Source: JBHIKY01 sp042139015
GTDB taxonomy: Bacteria > Bacillota > Bacilli > Bacillales > Marinococcaceae
NCBI RefSeq assembly: GCF_042139015.1
Contig: NZ_JBHIKY010000013.1
Location: 1 to 64,000 of the forward strand
Reading direction: 5' to 3'
Length of the DNA stretch: 64,000 nt
Below the pieces are notes generated by a model. It was not told the DNA's origin, did not search any database, and saw only the letters and a list, made by a program, of their open reading frames with translations. Positions 52,716 through 62,028 of this stretch are shown piece after piece (position 1 is the first letter of the stretch; every line of letters begins with the position of its first letter). The translations under genes were made by a program, and so were the position numbers.

Positions 52716-54170
52716 ATGAAAATGACGACGTTGTCCAGATTAAACGAATTGAACAATATCGAATTTACGAAAGAGCTTGGTGATATATTTGAACACTCTC
52801 CATGGGTTGCAGAAAAAACTTTTGCCTTTCGCCCTTTTTATTCAGTAGAGGCTCTGCTTAGAGTAATGACAGATGTCGTCGAAACAAGCAGTCATGAAGA
52901 GAAGCTTCGTCTTCTCCGTTCCCATCCTCAGCTCGGGTCAAATAAAAAAATGAGTCCGGTCTCGGTAAACGAGCAGCAGTCAGCCGGACTGCAAGAACTG
53001 ACAGAGAATGAATTTCAACAGTTTCTGTCACTGAATGACAGCTATTATGATAAGTTCGGTTTCCCGTTTATTCTTGCTGTGAAAGGCAGGTCAAAAAAAG
53101 AAATTTATAGCAATTTAAAGGACAGAACTGTCAATTCCTTCGACTATGAATTCAAACAGGCACTGTCGGAGGTTTATAAAATTGCCAGTATCCGGCTTGA
53201 AGATAAAATGGAAAAGGAGCTGCAGCAAATGCCAGAAGAACAACATCCACGCATCATGTCTTACGGAAAAGGTGATGTGTTCGCTTATCGTACATTTATG
53301 CCGCCGCTCACCGGGGTGAAAAAAATACCTGAATCTGACTTCGATGGCAGAAGCAATACTATTTTCGGTGTAAGCGTCTCGATGGAAATCAGTGGCCAAG
53401 GGTTTCTTCCTTCATTCACTAAAGGAGATAACAGTTTAGTCGTTGCGACAGATTCGATGAAAAATTTTGTCCAGAAGCATTTAGGGAGCTATGAAGGGAC
53501 AACAATAGAAGGGTTTTTACTTTTTACCGGCAGGGCTTTTCTCAATAAATACGAGCACGTTGATACATTAAAAATGTCTGCGGAAAACCTGCCGTTTGAA
53601 GCTGCCGCCGCTTTGAAGGATAATAGGCACGCGAAAAGTGGTCTCGTATTTAAAAAATCTCGGAATGAACAGTCCGGTGCGAGTATAGAGCTCGTCCGCA
53701 GCGGTAAAACGATCGAAATTATCAAACAAACCAGTGAAATCAGCGGGCTGCAGCTTGTTAAGGTGCAGGGAAACTCGTTTACCGGATTTATCCGTGATGA
53801 ATATACCACACTGCCGGAAGACAGCAATCGTCCCTTGTTTATCTACCTGGCGATAAGCTGGGAATATGAAAATAAGGAGGATGCATCTGGGGAATATCAT
53901 CAGAACTACGCAGCCGCAGAACAGATTAAGGATATCGCAGCAGTCGTGTTCGATGAAGAGGTGACACCTTCGATCCAGCATCTTATTTTCCAGATAGGAA
54001 GGCGGGTCCTAGAGAGATTTCCACAGCTGCGCCAGATCACATTTCAATCACAGAACCGAACGTGGGACACTGTAATTGAAGAAATTCCGTTAACTGAGGG
54101 AAAGGTCTACACCGAACCGCGGCTGCCATTTGGCTTCCAGCATTTTTCGGTAACCAAGGAAGATTTATAA
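52716..54170 (+). CDS. pucL: Bifunctional OHCU decarboxylase / urate oxidase
   Basis: A 484-residue fusion. Residues 1-165 are 2-oxo-4-hydroxy-4-carboxy-5-ureidoimidazoline decarboxylase, with catalytic His70 in RSHPQLG. Residues 172-484 are uricase, with YGKGDVFAYRTF, VVATDSMKNFV (Thr245, Asp246) and the C-terminal PFGFQHFSVTKEDL. The uricase makes 5-hydroxyisourate and the decarboxylase makes (S)-allantoin after PucM has acted. Length and domain order equal B. subtilis PucL. Two ATGs lie in frame after AAAGGAGCG, at 52716 and 52722. Confidence 0.96.
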   Translation: MKMTTLSRLNELNNIEFTKELGDIFEHSPWVAEKTFAFRPFYSVEALLRVMTDVVETSSHEEKLRLLRSHPQLGSNKKMSPVSVNEQQSAGLQELTENEFQQFLSLNDSYYDKFGFPFILAVKGRSKKEIYSNLKDRTVNSFDYEFKQALSEVYKIASIRLEDKMEKELQQMPEEQHPRIMSYGKGDVFAYRTFMPPLTGVKKIPESDFDGRSNTIFGVSVSMEISGQGFLPSFTKGDNSLVVATDSMKNFVQKHLGSYEGTTIEGFLLFTGRAFLNKYEHVDTLKMSAENLPFEAAAALKDNRHAKSGLVFKKSRNEQSGASIELVRSGKTIEIIKQTSEISGLQLVKVQGNSFTGFIRDEYTTLPEDSNRPLFIYLAISWEYENKEDASGEYHQNYAAAEQIKDIAAVVFDEEVTPSIQHLIFQIGRRVLERFPQLRQITFQSQNRTWDTVIEEIPLTEGKVYTEPRLPFGFQHFSVTKEDL

Positions 54171-54183
54171 AGGGGGGTCTATA

Positions 54184-54537
54184 GTGAAAGGACTCACTAC
54201 TCATATTCTCGATTTGACTCACGGAAAACCTGCCGCTGATGTCACAATTCAGCTTTCACGTATTACAGACTACGGATCTGTCTTGTTAAAAGAAGTCATC
54301 ACAAACAGCGACGGACGCTTAGATAATGTATTGCTTACTGGTGACGATGCAGAAGCCGGGGAGTATGAAATGCTTTTTTATATCGGAGATTATTTTTACG
54401 ATCAAGGAACCATCGCCACTGATCCTCCATTTTTAGATAAAGTAGCGGTGAGATTTGGTCTTTCTGATCCGAACAGCCATTACCACGTGCCGCTGCTCGT
54501 TTCTCCATGGGGGTATCAGGTATACCGGGGGAGCTGA
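54184..54537 (+). CDS. pucM: 5-hydroxyisourate hydrolase
   Basis: PucM hydrolyses 5-hydroxyisourate to OHCU, the step between the two activities of PucL. The 117-residue transthyretin-related protein has the N-terminal LTTHILDLTHGKPA (His7) and the C-terminal hallmark YRGS. YHVPLLVSPWGYQV is also typical. It begins with GTG after a run of G (AAAGGGGGG) and lies 13 bases after pucL. The operon seems to stop here: beyond it lies a 700-base gap. Confidence 0.96.
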   Translation: MKGLTTHILDLTHGKPAADVTIQLSRITDYGSVLLKEVITNSDGRLDNVLLTGDDAEAGEYEMLFYIGDYFYDQGTIATDPPFLDKVAVRFGLSDPNSHYHVPLLVSPWGYQVYRGS

Positions 54538-55242
54538 ATGGGGATCTATTTGCCTGCTGTCAAAATATAGATGACGGCTGGCTTTTCAATGCAGTTTCAT
54601 CATTCCTTCCTTTTCCCTATGACGAATAGCAGAGACCTGCAACACAGTCCCCCATTTCGTCATTTGATTACTTAACTTCACTTTTCCGCCTTATAAATCT
54701 CCGGACTCATCAGCTCAAAATAATTAAAATAAAAAAATTGGAAGAGATTGCAAAATTTTTTTATTTATGTTTTAGTTATCTTATGCATACATGTAATAGA
54801 ATTTGATTAATAAATTTTTAGTTGTCCGAACATGAAAAAGAGAGGAAGTGAGTGATAACACTGAAAAGATAATTATCGAAAATGACATTGCTCCATACCT
54901 CACACCACGTCGCTCAAAGAGGATACTTTGACAGGTACGTCTCTGCCAAGCAGATCTCCCCACGAACCCACATAACTGTGAATAGCGGCAAACTCCCACA
55001 AAAATTCGCTTCAAAATGACTTTTTACCAAGTTTTATTATCTAACTAGATGGTTTATGTATGCAAAGAGTTCTCATGGCAGTACAATTTTAAAAGGAATT
55101 CTCTGTTTATAATTTTAATATTTTGAATATAACTATTATTTTGATAATTAATACATACAGCAAAGGTTGTTCTGCCAAATAAGTTGTTTTTAAAAATGAA
55201 ACCGCTTTCAACAATTCTTAGTAATGAATTTGGAGGTAAAAA
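54538..55242. other. AT-rich gap between pucM and the inserted sugar importer
   Basis: About 700 bases without a supported gene. One minus-strand frame (54781-55014) lacks a ribosome binding site and shows no domain. The stretch is AT-rich, with poly-A and poly-T runs around 54720-54770, and contains a perfect cre at 55197-55210. It could be a decayed remnant of a regulator gene that once belonged to the importer, but I cannot show homology. Confidence 0.5.
55197..55210. promoter_or_regulatory. Perfect-consensus cre (CcpA site)
   Basis: TGAAACCGCTTTCA matches TGWAANCGNTNWCA at every position. It lies 33 bases before the binding-protein start, so glucose repression of the importer at 55243-58310 is very likely. 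Confidence 0.8.
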
Positions 55243-56508
55243 ATGAAAAAAGCTACCGCGTTTTTATTCAGTATGATTTTCACTTTATCGTTAGCGGCTT
55301 GCCAAAGTCCAGAAGAACAACAAGAAATAACAGTCTGGAGTTTTACGGATGAGGCTGAATATGTGGTGGAATCTTTTTTAGAAGAGAATCCTGAGGCAAA
55401 GATTGATTTTCAATTTATCCCTGCCAGCCAATATGAAACTAAACTGCGTTCTGCATTATCCACTGGCATTCGTGCTCCTGATGTCTTTGCTTTAGAGGCA
55501 GCCTATGTTCGCAAATTTATTGACCATCCGTCATTAGAGCCTTTAAGTGGTGCACCTTATCATGGTGATGATCTGGTTGAAGATCATTATGATTACATAC
55601 AAGAAACGGAGAGAGATTTCGACGGAGAGCTACGCACTGTTGCATACCAGGGAACGACTGGTGGATTTTATTTTCGCAGAGATCTAACCGAAAAATATCT
55701 AGGAACAAGTGACCCAGTTGAAGTTGGTGATCTAATTAACTCATGGGATGATGTTTTTGAGATAGGGGAGATAGTATTTGAAGAAAGCAACGGAGAAGTT
55801 ACAGTACTGCCAAATGTAAGTGCTATCTCGGAAGTTCAAAATGCCCGTGTTTCACAGCCATGGGTAGTAGATGATGAACTTGTTATTGACCAAGAAAAAA
55901 AAGAAGCTCTTAATTTAGTAGATCAAGCTCTTGAGTCAAACTCCTTGGCCATGTTAGATAGCTGGTCACCAGGATGGGTAAATTCAATGCAGGAAGGGTC
56001 CGTTATGTTTTATCCAGCTCCGTCATGGTTTTTGAATCACGTATTACAATCAAACGCACCTGAGACTAGCGGTCAATGGGGACTGGCTAGCGGTCCTGCC
56101 GCCTTTAGTGGAGGGGGAACCTTTTATTCCATTTATTCTGAGGGTGATAACAAAGATTTAGCCTGGGAATTTGTAAAATATTATGGATTTAATGAAGATT
56201 TTTTACAAGAATTAGCAAAAGATGAAGAATATTACACAAGTCACCGGGAGGCAAATGATGGGGTGGCAGAAGAGATTTCAAGCGATTTTTTGGATGGGCA
56301 AAATTACTTTGAATTTTTTAACGAAGAATCAGAAAACGTAGATTCTGTTGTACGAACATCTTTTGATGGAAATATTGAAGAAATATTCGTTGATTTATTA
56401 GGTTCTTACGCAAGAGGCAATTTTGATTCCCAAGAAGCTTTTTGGGAACGGTTTAAAAGTGATGTTGTGACTTACTATCCTGAACTGACAATAAATGAAG
56501 AAGAATAA
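55243..56508 (+). CDS. Sugar ABC transporter substrate-binding lipoprotein
   Basis: A 421-residue lipoprotein. The signal peptide ends SLAAC (Cys20), followed by a family-1 binding domain (ITVWSFTDEAEYVVESF, ALSTGIRAPDVFALEAAYV, GPAAFSGGGTFYSIY, DLAWEFVKYYGF). It is acidic like the other exported proteins. TTTGGAGG precedes the ATG and a perfect cre lies upstream. It is the first gene of a three-gene importer that separates the two halves of the purine cluster. The codons are more AT-rich than in the puc genes, which suggests separate acquisition. Confidence 0.92.
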   Translation: MKKATAFLFSMIFTLSLAACQSPEEQQEITVWSFTDEAEYVVESFLEENPEAKIDFQFIPASQYETKLRSALSTGIRAPDVFALEAAYVRKFIDHPSLEPLSGAPYHGDDLVEDHYDYIQETERDFDGELRTVAYQGTTGGFYFRRDLTEKYLGTSDPVEVGDLINSWDDVFEIGEIVFEESNGEVTVLPNVSAISEVQNARVSQPWVVDDELVIDQEKKEALNLVDQALESNSLAMLDSWSPGWVNSMQEGSVMFYPAPSWFLNHVLQSNAPETSGQWGLASGPAAFSGGGTFYSIYSEGDNKDLAWEFVKYYGFNEDFLQELAKDEEYYTSHREANDGVAEEISSDFLDGQNYFEFFNEESENVDSVVRTSFDGNIEEIFVDLLGSYARGNFDSQEAFWERFKSDVVTYYPELTINEEE

Positions 56509-56518
56509 GGAGACTACT

Positions 56519-57430
56519 ATGTATGCAAATAGGGTTAATAAAGGAAACTATGGCTATTTCTTTGTGGCACCATTTTTTATAGTTTTTTTGTTATTTGGGT
56601 TGTACCCAATTTTATATTCTTTTTATTTGAGTCTAACAAATTGGGATGGACTAAATAATCCGGAATTTATTGGTTTAGCAAATTATTCCCGTGCATTCGT
56701 TGATCCTTTGTTTCTGAAATCCCTTTTCAATACATTTTTTATTTGGTCCGTCTCTGTTATTCCCCAGTTAACTATTAGTCTTATCCTGGCAGTCATATTA
56801 AATAATCGATTCCTTAAAGGAAAAGATTTTTTTAGAGCAGTGTATTTTTTCCCGAATATAGTGACTGCTGCATCACTAGGTCTCTTAGTCAGCTTAATGT
56901 TTGACTGGCAGACTGGGAGTGTCAATCAATTTTTAATGTCAGTGGGAGTGATCGACAGTGCCGTTGATTGGAAAAACAATCCCCTGTTTATGCAAATTCT
57001 TGTTTCATCCATCCTTTTCTTTCAATATTTCGGATATTCAATGCTGATTTATATTGCAGGTTTACAAGGCATTTCACCTGAATTCGAAGAATCCGCACGC
57101 GTAGATGGTGCATCAAAAACCCAAATATTTTTCAAAATAACAATCCCTCTATTAAAACCAATTATTATTTTTCAAGTTATTACGTCGCTGATAGGCGGTG
57201 TGCAAATTTTTGATCAACCATATATGTTAACGGAGGGGTCTGGAGCACCTGATAATGCGACTCTTACAAGTGTTATGTACTTATATCGTACTGCCTTTGA
57301 ACAAGGTAGATTTGGTTATGGAGCTACGATTGCTTTTTGCTTGTTTATCATTATCGTAACCTTGTCGTCTTTGTCATATTTAATTGCAAGAGAACGCAGC
57401 CGAAGCAAAATTTCTCTAAAGGAGAATTAA
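56519..57430 (+). CDS. Sugar ABC transporter permease, MalF type
   Basis: A permease of about 303 residues and six spans. LFGLYPILYSFYLSLTNWDG at the N-terminus is typical of MalF/LacF permeases, and the EAA loop reads EFEESARVDGASKTQIFFKI. ATG at 56519 follows AAGGAGA and is preferred to the open frame from 56495, which would overlap the binding-protein gene. It lies 10 bases after that gene and one base before the next permease gene. Confidence 0.92.
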   Translation: MYANRVNKGNYGYFFVAPFFIVFLLFGLYPILYSFYLSLTNWDGLNNPEFIGLANYSRAFVDPLFLKSLFNTFFIWSVSVIPQLTISLILAVILNNRFLKGKDFFRAVYFFPNIVTAASLGLLVSLMFDWQTGSVNQFLMSVGVIDSAVDWKNNPLFMQILVSSILFFQYFGYSMLIYIAGLQGISPEFEESARVDGASKTQIFFKITIPLLKPIIIFQVITSLIGGVQIFDQPYMLTEGSGAPDNATLTSVMYLYRTAFEQGRFGYGATIAFCLFIIIVTLSSLSYLIARERSRSKISLKEN

Positions 57431-57431
57431 T

Positions 57432-58310
57432 ATGAATACAAACGACATCAAAACTACATTAAACAGACCAGGTCAGTTGGATGAATTAAAGAAACAAAAG
57501 ATTTCACACGCCATACTCTACACTATTTTAATTTTGTTAGCAGCTGTATGCTTATTTCCATTTTATTTAATGATAATGTACTCAACTCATGATAATGTCG
57601 ATATAGCTTCTAGGTTTTTGGTGCTGCCAGGGGAACATTTGATTAATAATTTCACCCGTATGATTGAAAACGTTAATATTTTTAGAGGGTTTATGAATAG
57701 TCTCATTATTTCTGGTGGGTCTACTGCATTAACTTTATACTTTGGAGGGATGACAGCGTATGGTTTTTCAAAATTTAGATTTAAACTAAATAATGTACTG
57801 TTTCTATTTATGTTAGCGACAATGATGATACCTGCGCAGCTATCGTTAATTGGGAGTTATCGTTGGTTGGGAATGATTGGTTTATTGGATTCTCATGCCG
57901 CCATTATATTACCTGCCGCAGCCAACACCTTTGCTGTTTTCTTTATGAAACAATTTATTGATGGGAGCGTCCCAGATGAAGTACTTGAATCAGCCCGAAT
58001 TGATGGAGCAGGAGAATTTAGAATTTTTAACCGTATCATTCTGCCAATGATAGTTCCAGCTCTTTCTACCATTGGAATTTTTACTTTTATAGGATCATGG
58101 AACAATTTTATAAGTCCCCTTGTATTATTATTCTCAGAGGAAAAATACCCGCTGCCAGTGTTAGTGGCAATGATTCAAGGATACTATAATACTGATTATG
58201 GTTTAATGTACTTAGGTGTAGCTTTATCTGTGGTTCCCATTATTATTGTTTTTTCAATTCTTTCCAAACGTATTATGGGAAGTGTTTCAATTGGCGCTGT
58301 CAAAGGTTAG
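57432..58310 (+). CDS. Sugar ABC transporter permease, MalG type
   Basis: A 292-residue permease with six spans. Its EAA loop is EVLESARIDGAGEFRIFNRI and it ends MGSVSIGAVKG as MalG/LacG permeases do. AAGGAGAA precedes the ATG. It closes the importer operon. No ATPase is encoded, so a shared ATPase is needed. Two hairpins follow, one of them inside the end of the facing pucE gene. Confidence 0.92.
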   Translation: MNTNDIKTTLNRPGQLDELKKQKISHAILYTILILLAAVCLFPFYLMIMYSTHDNVDIASRFLVLPGEHLINNFTRMIENVNIFRGFMNSLIISGGSTALTLYFGGMTAYGFSKFRFKLNNVLFLFMLATMMIPAQLSLIGSYRWLGMIGLLDSHAAIILPAAANTFAVFFMKQFIDGSVPDEVLESARIDGAGEFRIFNRIILPMIVPALSTIGIFTFIGSWNNFISPLVLLFSEEKYPLPVLVAMIQGYYNTDYGLMYLGVALSVVPIIIVFSILSKRIMGSVSIGAVKG

Positions 58311-58338
58311 TTAAAATTGTTTAAACGGTTCCAGGTAA

Positions 58339-58388
58339 AATGTCATGGAGGGAGCGGAGGCATTCTAGACCGCTGGAATGCCGATGAC
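58339..58388 (+). other. Imperfect hairpin after the importer operon
   Basis: TGTCAT (58339-58344) pairs with ATGACA (58383-58388), and the inner GGCATTC and GAATGCC enclose TAGACCGCT. It lies directly upstream of the terminator at 58394 and may protect the 3' end of the mRNA. Confidence 0.5.
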
Positions 58389-58393
58389 ACTAA

Positions 58394-58428
58394 GTCACTG
58401 CCTGCATCCGGAAGCAGTGGCTTTTTTT
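58394..58428 (+). terminator. Importer operon terminator within the pucE end
   Basis: GTCACTGC (58394-58401) pairs with GCAGTGGC (58414-58421), including one G-U pair, and TTTTTTT follows. The stem covers the stop and last codons of pucE on the opposite strand. Confidence 0.85.
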
Positions 58429-58907
58429 ACGGCACGAATTATTCCCGTATAGCCGGTACACCGGCATAGATTACCAGACAGTCCTTCTGCAATTTGTTCC
58501 TCTGAAGGTTCAGGATGTTCTGCAAGAAGAGCTTTTACCGCCATAACCATCCCAGGAGTACAATACCCGCACTGGAAGCCGCCCTTTTGTAAGAATGCTT
58601 CCTGAACTGGATCCACGTTCCCATTGCCAGTTCCTTCGATAGTAGTAATAGATGTTTCATTTGCCTGGTAGGCCAAAACTAGACAGGAGTTAATCAATTT
58701 TCCATTCATAAGTACCGAACACGCTCCACAACGGCCGATTCCACACGAAATTTTTGTGCCCGTTAATTCCAGGGAAGCTCGGAGGATATCAACAAGACGA
58801 TCTGCCGGGGCTGCTTTCACTTCTACAGGCTGGTCATTTATCGAGAATCGAATATTATTTAAGGAAGCATTCTCCTCTGTTACAATTTCCCTGCTGTCTT
58901 TTTCCAT
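58395..58907 (-). CDS. pucE: Xanthine dehydrogenase, iron-sulfur subunit
   Basis: PucE carries the two [2Fe-2S] clusters that move electrons from the molybdenum site to FAD. The 170-residue protein has the plant-ferredoxin-type cluster (Cys55, Cys60, Cys63, Cys75 in CGIGRCGACS and NSC) and the second cluster (Cys113, Cys116, Cys148, Cys150 in CGYCTPG and CRCTGY). AAGGGGGAAC precedes the ATG. Its start overlaps the end of pucD by 28 bases. It is the last gene of the pucABCDE operon, and its 3' end is shared with a terminator of the facing operon. Confidence 0.95.
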   Translation of the reverse strand: MEKDSREIVTEENASLNNIRFSINDQPVEVKAAPADRLVDILRASLELTGTKISCGIGRCGACSVLMNGKLINSCLVLAYQANETSITTIEGTGNGNVDPVQEAFLQKGGFQCGYCTPGMVMAVKALLAEHPEPSEEQIAEGLSGNLCRCTGYTGIIRAVKKATASGCRQ

Positions 58908-61138
58908 GGATGTTCCCCCTTATTCATTACCTCACTGAGCAGTATTTCAGGATGGATCGGTAATTTCGCTGTCCAAAATCCAGCAGCATTATGAATGGCT
59001 TTCGTAATCGCTGGTGCAACTGCTACGGTGCCGATTTCTCCGACTCCTCTGGGACCATAACTGTCTCCTTTTTCCAGCTTTTCTATGGCATGAACATTTA
59101 TTTCAAACGGTACATCAGAGATACCTGGTATTATATACGTATCAAGATTTTCCGTCGTATATCTGCCCTCAAGCATAAACGCATCTTCCATAAGGGTATA
59201 TCCTAACGCCATGATTCCGCCGCCTTCTACCTGCCCCTTATATCCAAGATCGTTTACAACCGGTCCCGCAGAAACAGCCTGGTCTAATCGAAGCACCTTT
59301 ACCATTCCGGTTAACAAATCTACTTCCACCTCGGCTCTGACGGCTGCAAAGGTATATAAAAAATGACCTCCATCTACCTCGTCCGGAGTAGTTGGAAAAT
59401 CAAAGGAAGTAGTAACAGAAATCAACTCTTCAGACTGTAAGGCATACGCCAGTTCCTTCAATGAAAGCACCATTGTACTTTTTTGGTAAAATCCGCCTTT
59501 TCCCAATTTTAATTCATGCGGAGAAATCTTCATTAGTTGTCCCGCTTTTTCCGAAAGCTGTTTTAGAAAATGATGCTTCATCCGCTCGACCGCATGCCAG
59601 ACCATGCTCGTTCCACGCGAGGCAGTAGTCGAACCAGATACAGGAACCTTATCAGTATCACCAATACTGATCATTAGATCCTCCGCGTCACAGCCCAGTT
59701 CAGATGTAACAATTGTTTCGATGACTGCTAATATCCCCTGGCCTGCTTCCTCAAAACCAAAGGCTGCTTCAATTTTACCGTTTTCCGTAAGAGCCAGCCT
59801 TCCTCCTGCCGGGTCAAGCCTGCCATAGCCCAGGCCGCCTCCATGCATCGCGATAGCAATGCCGCTGCCTGTTTTTTTACAAATAGAGGACGAAGCAGTG
59901 GCGTCCCCAGGTTGATAACGTTCAATTTCCTCAAGCACATGCACAGCCCCGTTCGTTGGTGCAACCTTCTGTCCGAGCGGACCCGGATCATTTTTGTGTC
60001 TCAGATTTCTTTTCCGCATTTCTACAGGGTGGATTTGAAGTTTTTCAGCAATGCGATCGATCTGTCCTTCGATAGCAAACGTTATTTGGTTACCTCCAAA
60101 GCCTCTAAATTCCCCCGCCACCCCGTTATTCGTAAAGACAGAAAGGCCCTTTACCTGGACATTTGGAATTCGATACGGACCGCAGGAGTGTTCCACGGCA
60201 AAATCAAGAATGGCTGGGCCTAAGGTGGAATAAGCTCCGGTATCAGCCACAATTCGTACATCGTGAGCTACTATTTTTCCAGCGGCGTCCGTTCCAGTTT
60301 TCATGGTGATTTTCATGGGATGCCGTTTAATTCCTGAGATTACCGACTCTTTTCTAGTTTGATGAATTTGTACCGGCCTTCCGCTTTTTATAGCTAAGAG
60401 TGCCGCATACGGCTGGACGTTCAATTCATCCTTTCCTCCAAATGAACCTCCCATAGGACTGGAAACAACCCGGATTAACTCTTCAGGTACCGCTAGAATA
60501 CGAGAAAGCTGAAACTGATCTTTAAAGCCGTGCTGAGTTCCCATAAAAACTGTTATGCCACCGTCAGATTCGGGGACAATCACTCCCCCTTCTGTTTCCA
60601 TATACGTATGCATCTGCCTGGGAAGCTCGTAGGTTTCTTCTATTATTACGTTACAGCGGGAAAACTCCCGCTCCGGATTGCCGCTTCTATGACCGGCACG
60701 ATGAAGGATATTGCCGCCAGGGTGCAGCTTCAGAGCATCCGGCTGCATGCTTTTTTCCGGATCATCCAAAATAGGAAGAATCTTATATTCTACTTCTATT
60801 AACATAAGTGCTTCCTCTGCAATTGCAGTAGTTTCAGCTGCTACTGCTGCGATCGCGTCCCCGACATACCGCACTCTGTCATCACACAGTACCGGCTGAT
60901 CAGGTATAATGATACCGTACCCATTTACTCCTGGGACATCCTGGTGGGTGACAACCGCATGCACTCCATCAAGCTGTTCAGCACGAGTCACTGACAAACT
61001 TTTAATCTCTGCGTGAGGGTAGGCACTTCTTAGAATTTTTCCATAAAGCATCCCTGGAAAACGGATATCTGTCAGGTATTTTAAATTCCCAGTAACCTTT
61101 GGTTTCCCATCCGGTCTTGTTGATTTCGTCTTTTTCAT
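58880..61138 (-). CDS. pucD: Xanthine dehydrogenase, molybdenum-binding subunit
   Basis: PucD binds the molybdopterin cofactor and hydroxylates hypoxanthine and xanthine to urate. The 752-residue protein starts RPDGKPKVTGNLKYLTDI. It shows GTQHGFKDQ, SPMGGSFGGKDELN, GEFRGFGGNQ for cofactor and substrate binding, and RGVGEIGTVAV near the end with the catalytic Glu. Length is normal for the separate large subunit. Its start overlaps the pucC stop by four bases, so translation is coupled. Confidence 0.95.
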   Translation of the reverse strand: MKKTKSTRPDGKPKVTGNLKYLTDIRFPGMLYGKILRSAYPHAEIKSLSVTRAEQLDGVHAVVTHQDVPGVNGYGIIIPDQPVLCDDRVRYVGDAIAAVAAETTAIAEEALMLIEVEYKILPILDDPEKSMQPDALKLHPGGNILHRAGHRSGNPEREFSRCNVIIEETYELPRQMHTYMETEGGVIVPESDGGITVFMGTQHGFKDQFQLSRILAVPEELIRVVSSPMGGSFGGKDELNVQPYAALLAIKSGRPVQIHQTRKESVISGIKRHPMKITMKTGTDAAGKIVAHDVRIVADTGAYSTLGPAILDFAVEHSCGPYRIPNVQVKGLSVFTNNGVAGEFRGFGGNQITFAIEGQIDRIAEKLQIHPVEMRKRNLRHKNDPGPLGQKVAPTNGAVHVLEEIERYQPGDATASSSICKKTGSGIAIAMHGGGLGYGRLDPAGGRLALTENGKIEAAFGFEEAGQGILAVIETIVTSELGCDAEDLMISIGDTDKVPVSGSTTASRGTSMVWHAVERMKHHFLKQLSEKAGQLMKISPHELKLGKGGFYQKSTMVLSLKELAYALQSEELISVTTSFDFPTTPDEVDGGHFLYTFAAVRAEVEVDLLTGMVKVLRLDQAVSAGPVVNDLGYKGQVEGGGIMALGYTLMEDAFMLEGRYTTENLDTYIIPGISDVPFEINVHAIEKLEKGDSYGPRGVGEIGTVAVAPAITKAIHNAAGFWTAKLPIHPEILLSEVMNKGEHPWKKTAGKL

Positions 61139-62028
61139 CCTTTTTCTCCTTTCCTTCTCCTACATAACTGATACAGGTGAAAAAGAATGATATTCGCTGC
61201 AGCCGTCTTCCGATATTCGCCTGATATCAGAATATCTGAGGAAGGATGAAACTCTTCTGTCAATGTATCAAAGAGGTTGTTGAGCAGTTCAACCGTAAGA
61301 ATGCTTCCTTCGAGCAGACTTTCACTCCTGGGCAGCCTCTGCGGAAGCTGATTGGAGCTCCCAATCCCAATACGAACTTCGCTGCACCTGCGGTTCTCGT
61401 CCAAACACAGACGTCCTGCCACCGTTACTAAGGAGAGAGAAAAAGCCTGGCGCATTCCTACTTTTTTGAAAAAAGAAAAGCTGTCTTCTGTCGACTCTTT
61501 CAGAGGAAGACGTATGCTTGTTATTAAAGGGTGCTTCCACCTTCTTTTTAAAAAGCTGTCGATATTTTCCGAACGATATGTTCCATCAAAAAATTGAACC
61601 TGCGCATCCATAGCCAGTAAAGCAGGAAGAGCATCCCCCTTTTCGTATGCAATATTGCCTCCTATTGTTCCCCGGTTCCGTACAGCCGGGGCAGCTATCG
61701 ACTTCAGCGCGGTAAGCAGCAGTGATGCTTTGTCCTTTAGTAAGAAATGGCTTATACAATCAGATAAGCTGACAAAAGCACCAACGGACAGGTAGTGATC
61801 CGCTGCATATATCCTTTTCATTTCTATTATTTTTTCAAGAGAGATTAATATGGAAGGAGAGAGTATACCCTGTTCCCGCTGCATTTGAATCACCGTGCCT
61901 CCTGCGATAAATGAAGAAGACTCAGGATTGAGCAGGAACAGTTTATGTGCTTCTTCCGGTGTTTCAGGCATCAGCACCTGCGGGTTCACTGTCAGAACGT
62001 TTTCTACATGGTTGCTTCTAATATCCAC
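61135..62028 (-). CDS. pucC: Xanthine dehydrogenase, FAD-binding subunit
   Basis: PucC holds FAD and passes electrons to the final acceptor. The 297-residue protein has the FAD-binding motifs SSFIAGGTVIQMQRE (near 38-52) and RNRGTIGGNIAYEKGDALPA (about 116-135). The C-terminal CO-dehydrogenase flavoprotein domain is present. It overlaps pucB by 25 bases and pucD by four bases. Confidence 0.94.
   Translation of the reverse strand: MDIRSNHVENVLTVNPQVLMPETPEEAHKLFLLNPESSSFIAGGTVIQMQREQGILSPSILISLEKIIEMKRIYAADHYLSVGAFVSLSDCISHFLLKDKASLLLTALKSIAAPAVRNRGTIGGNIAYEKGDALPALLAMDAQVQFFDGTYRSENIDSFLKRRWKHPLITSIRLPLKESTEDSFSFFKKVGMRQAFSLSLVTVAGRLCLDENRRCSEVRIGIGSSNQLPQRLPRSESLLEGSILTVELLNNLFDTLTEEFHPSSDILISGEYRKTAAANIILFHLYQLCRRRKGEKG

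Noticed and set aside
54781..55014. 77-codon minus-strand frame in the gap after pucM
   Set aside because: No ribosome binding site, no domain and unusual composition; treated as chance.
59728..59991. Several 60-130-codon frames opposite or inside pucD, pucL and GH95
   Set aside because: These are shadow frames of strongly coding genes with clear family motifs.
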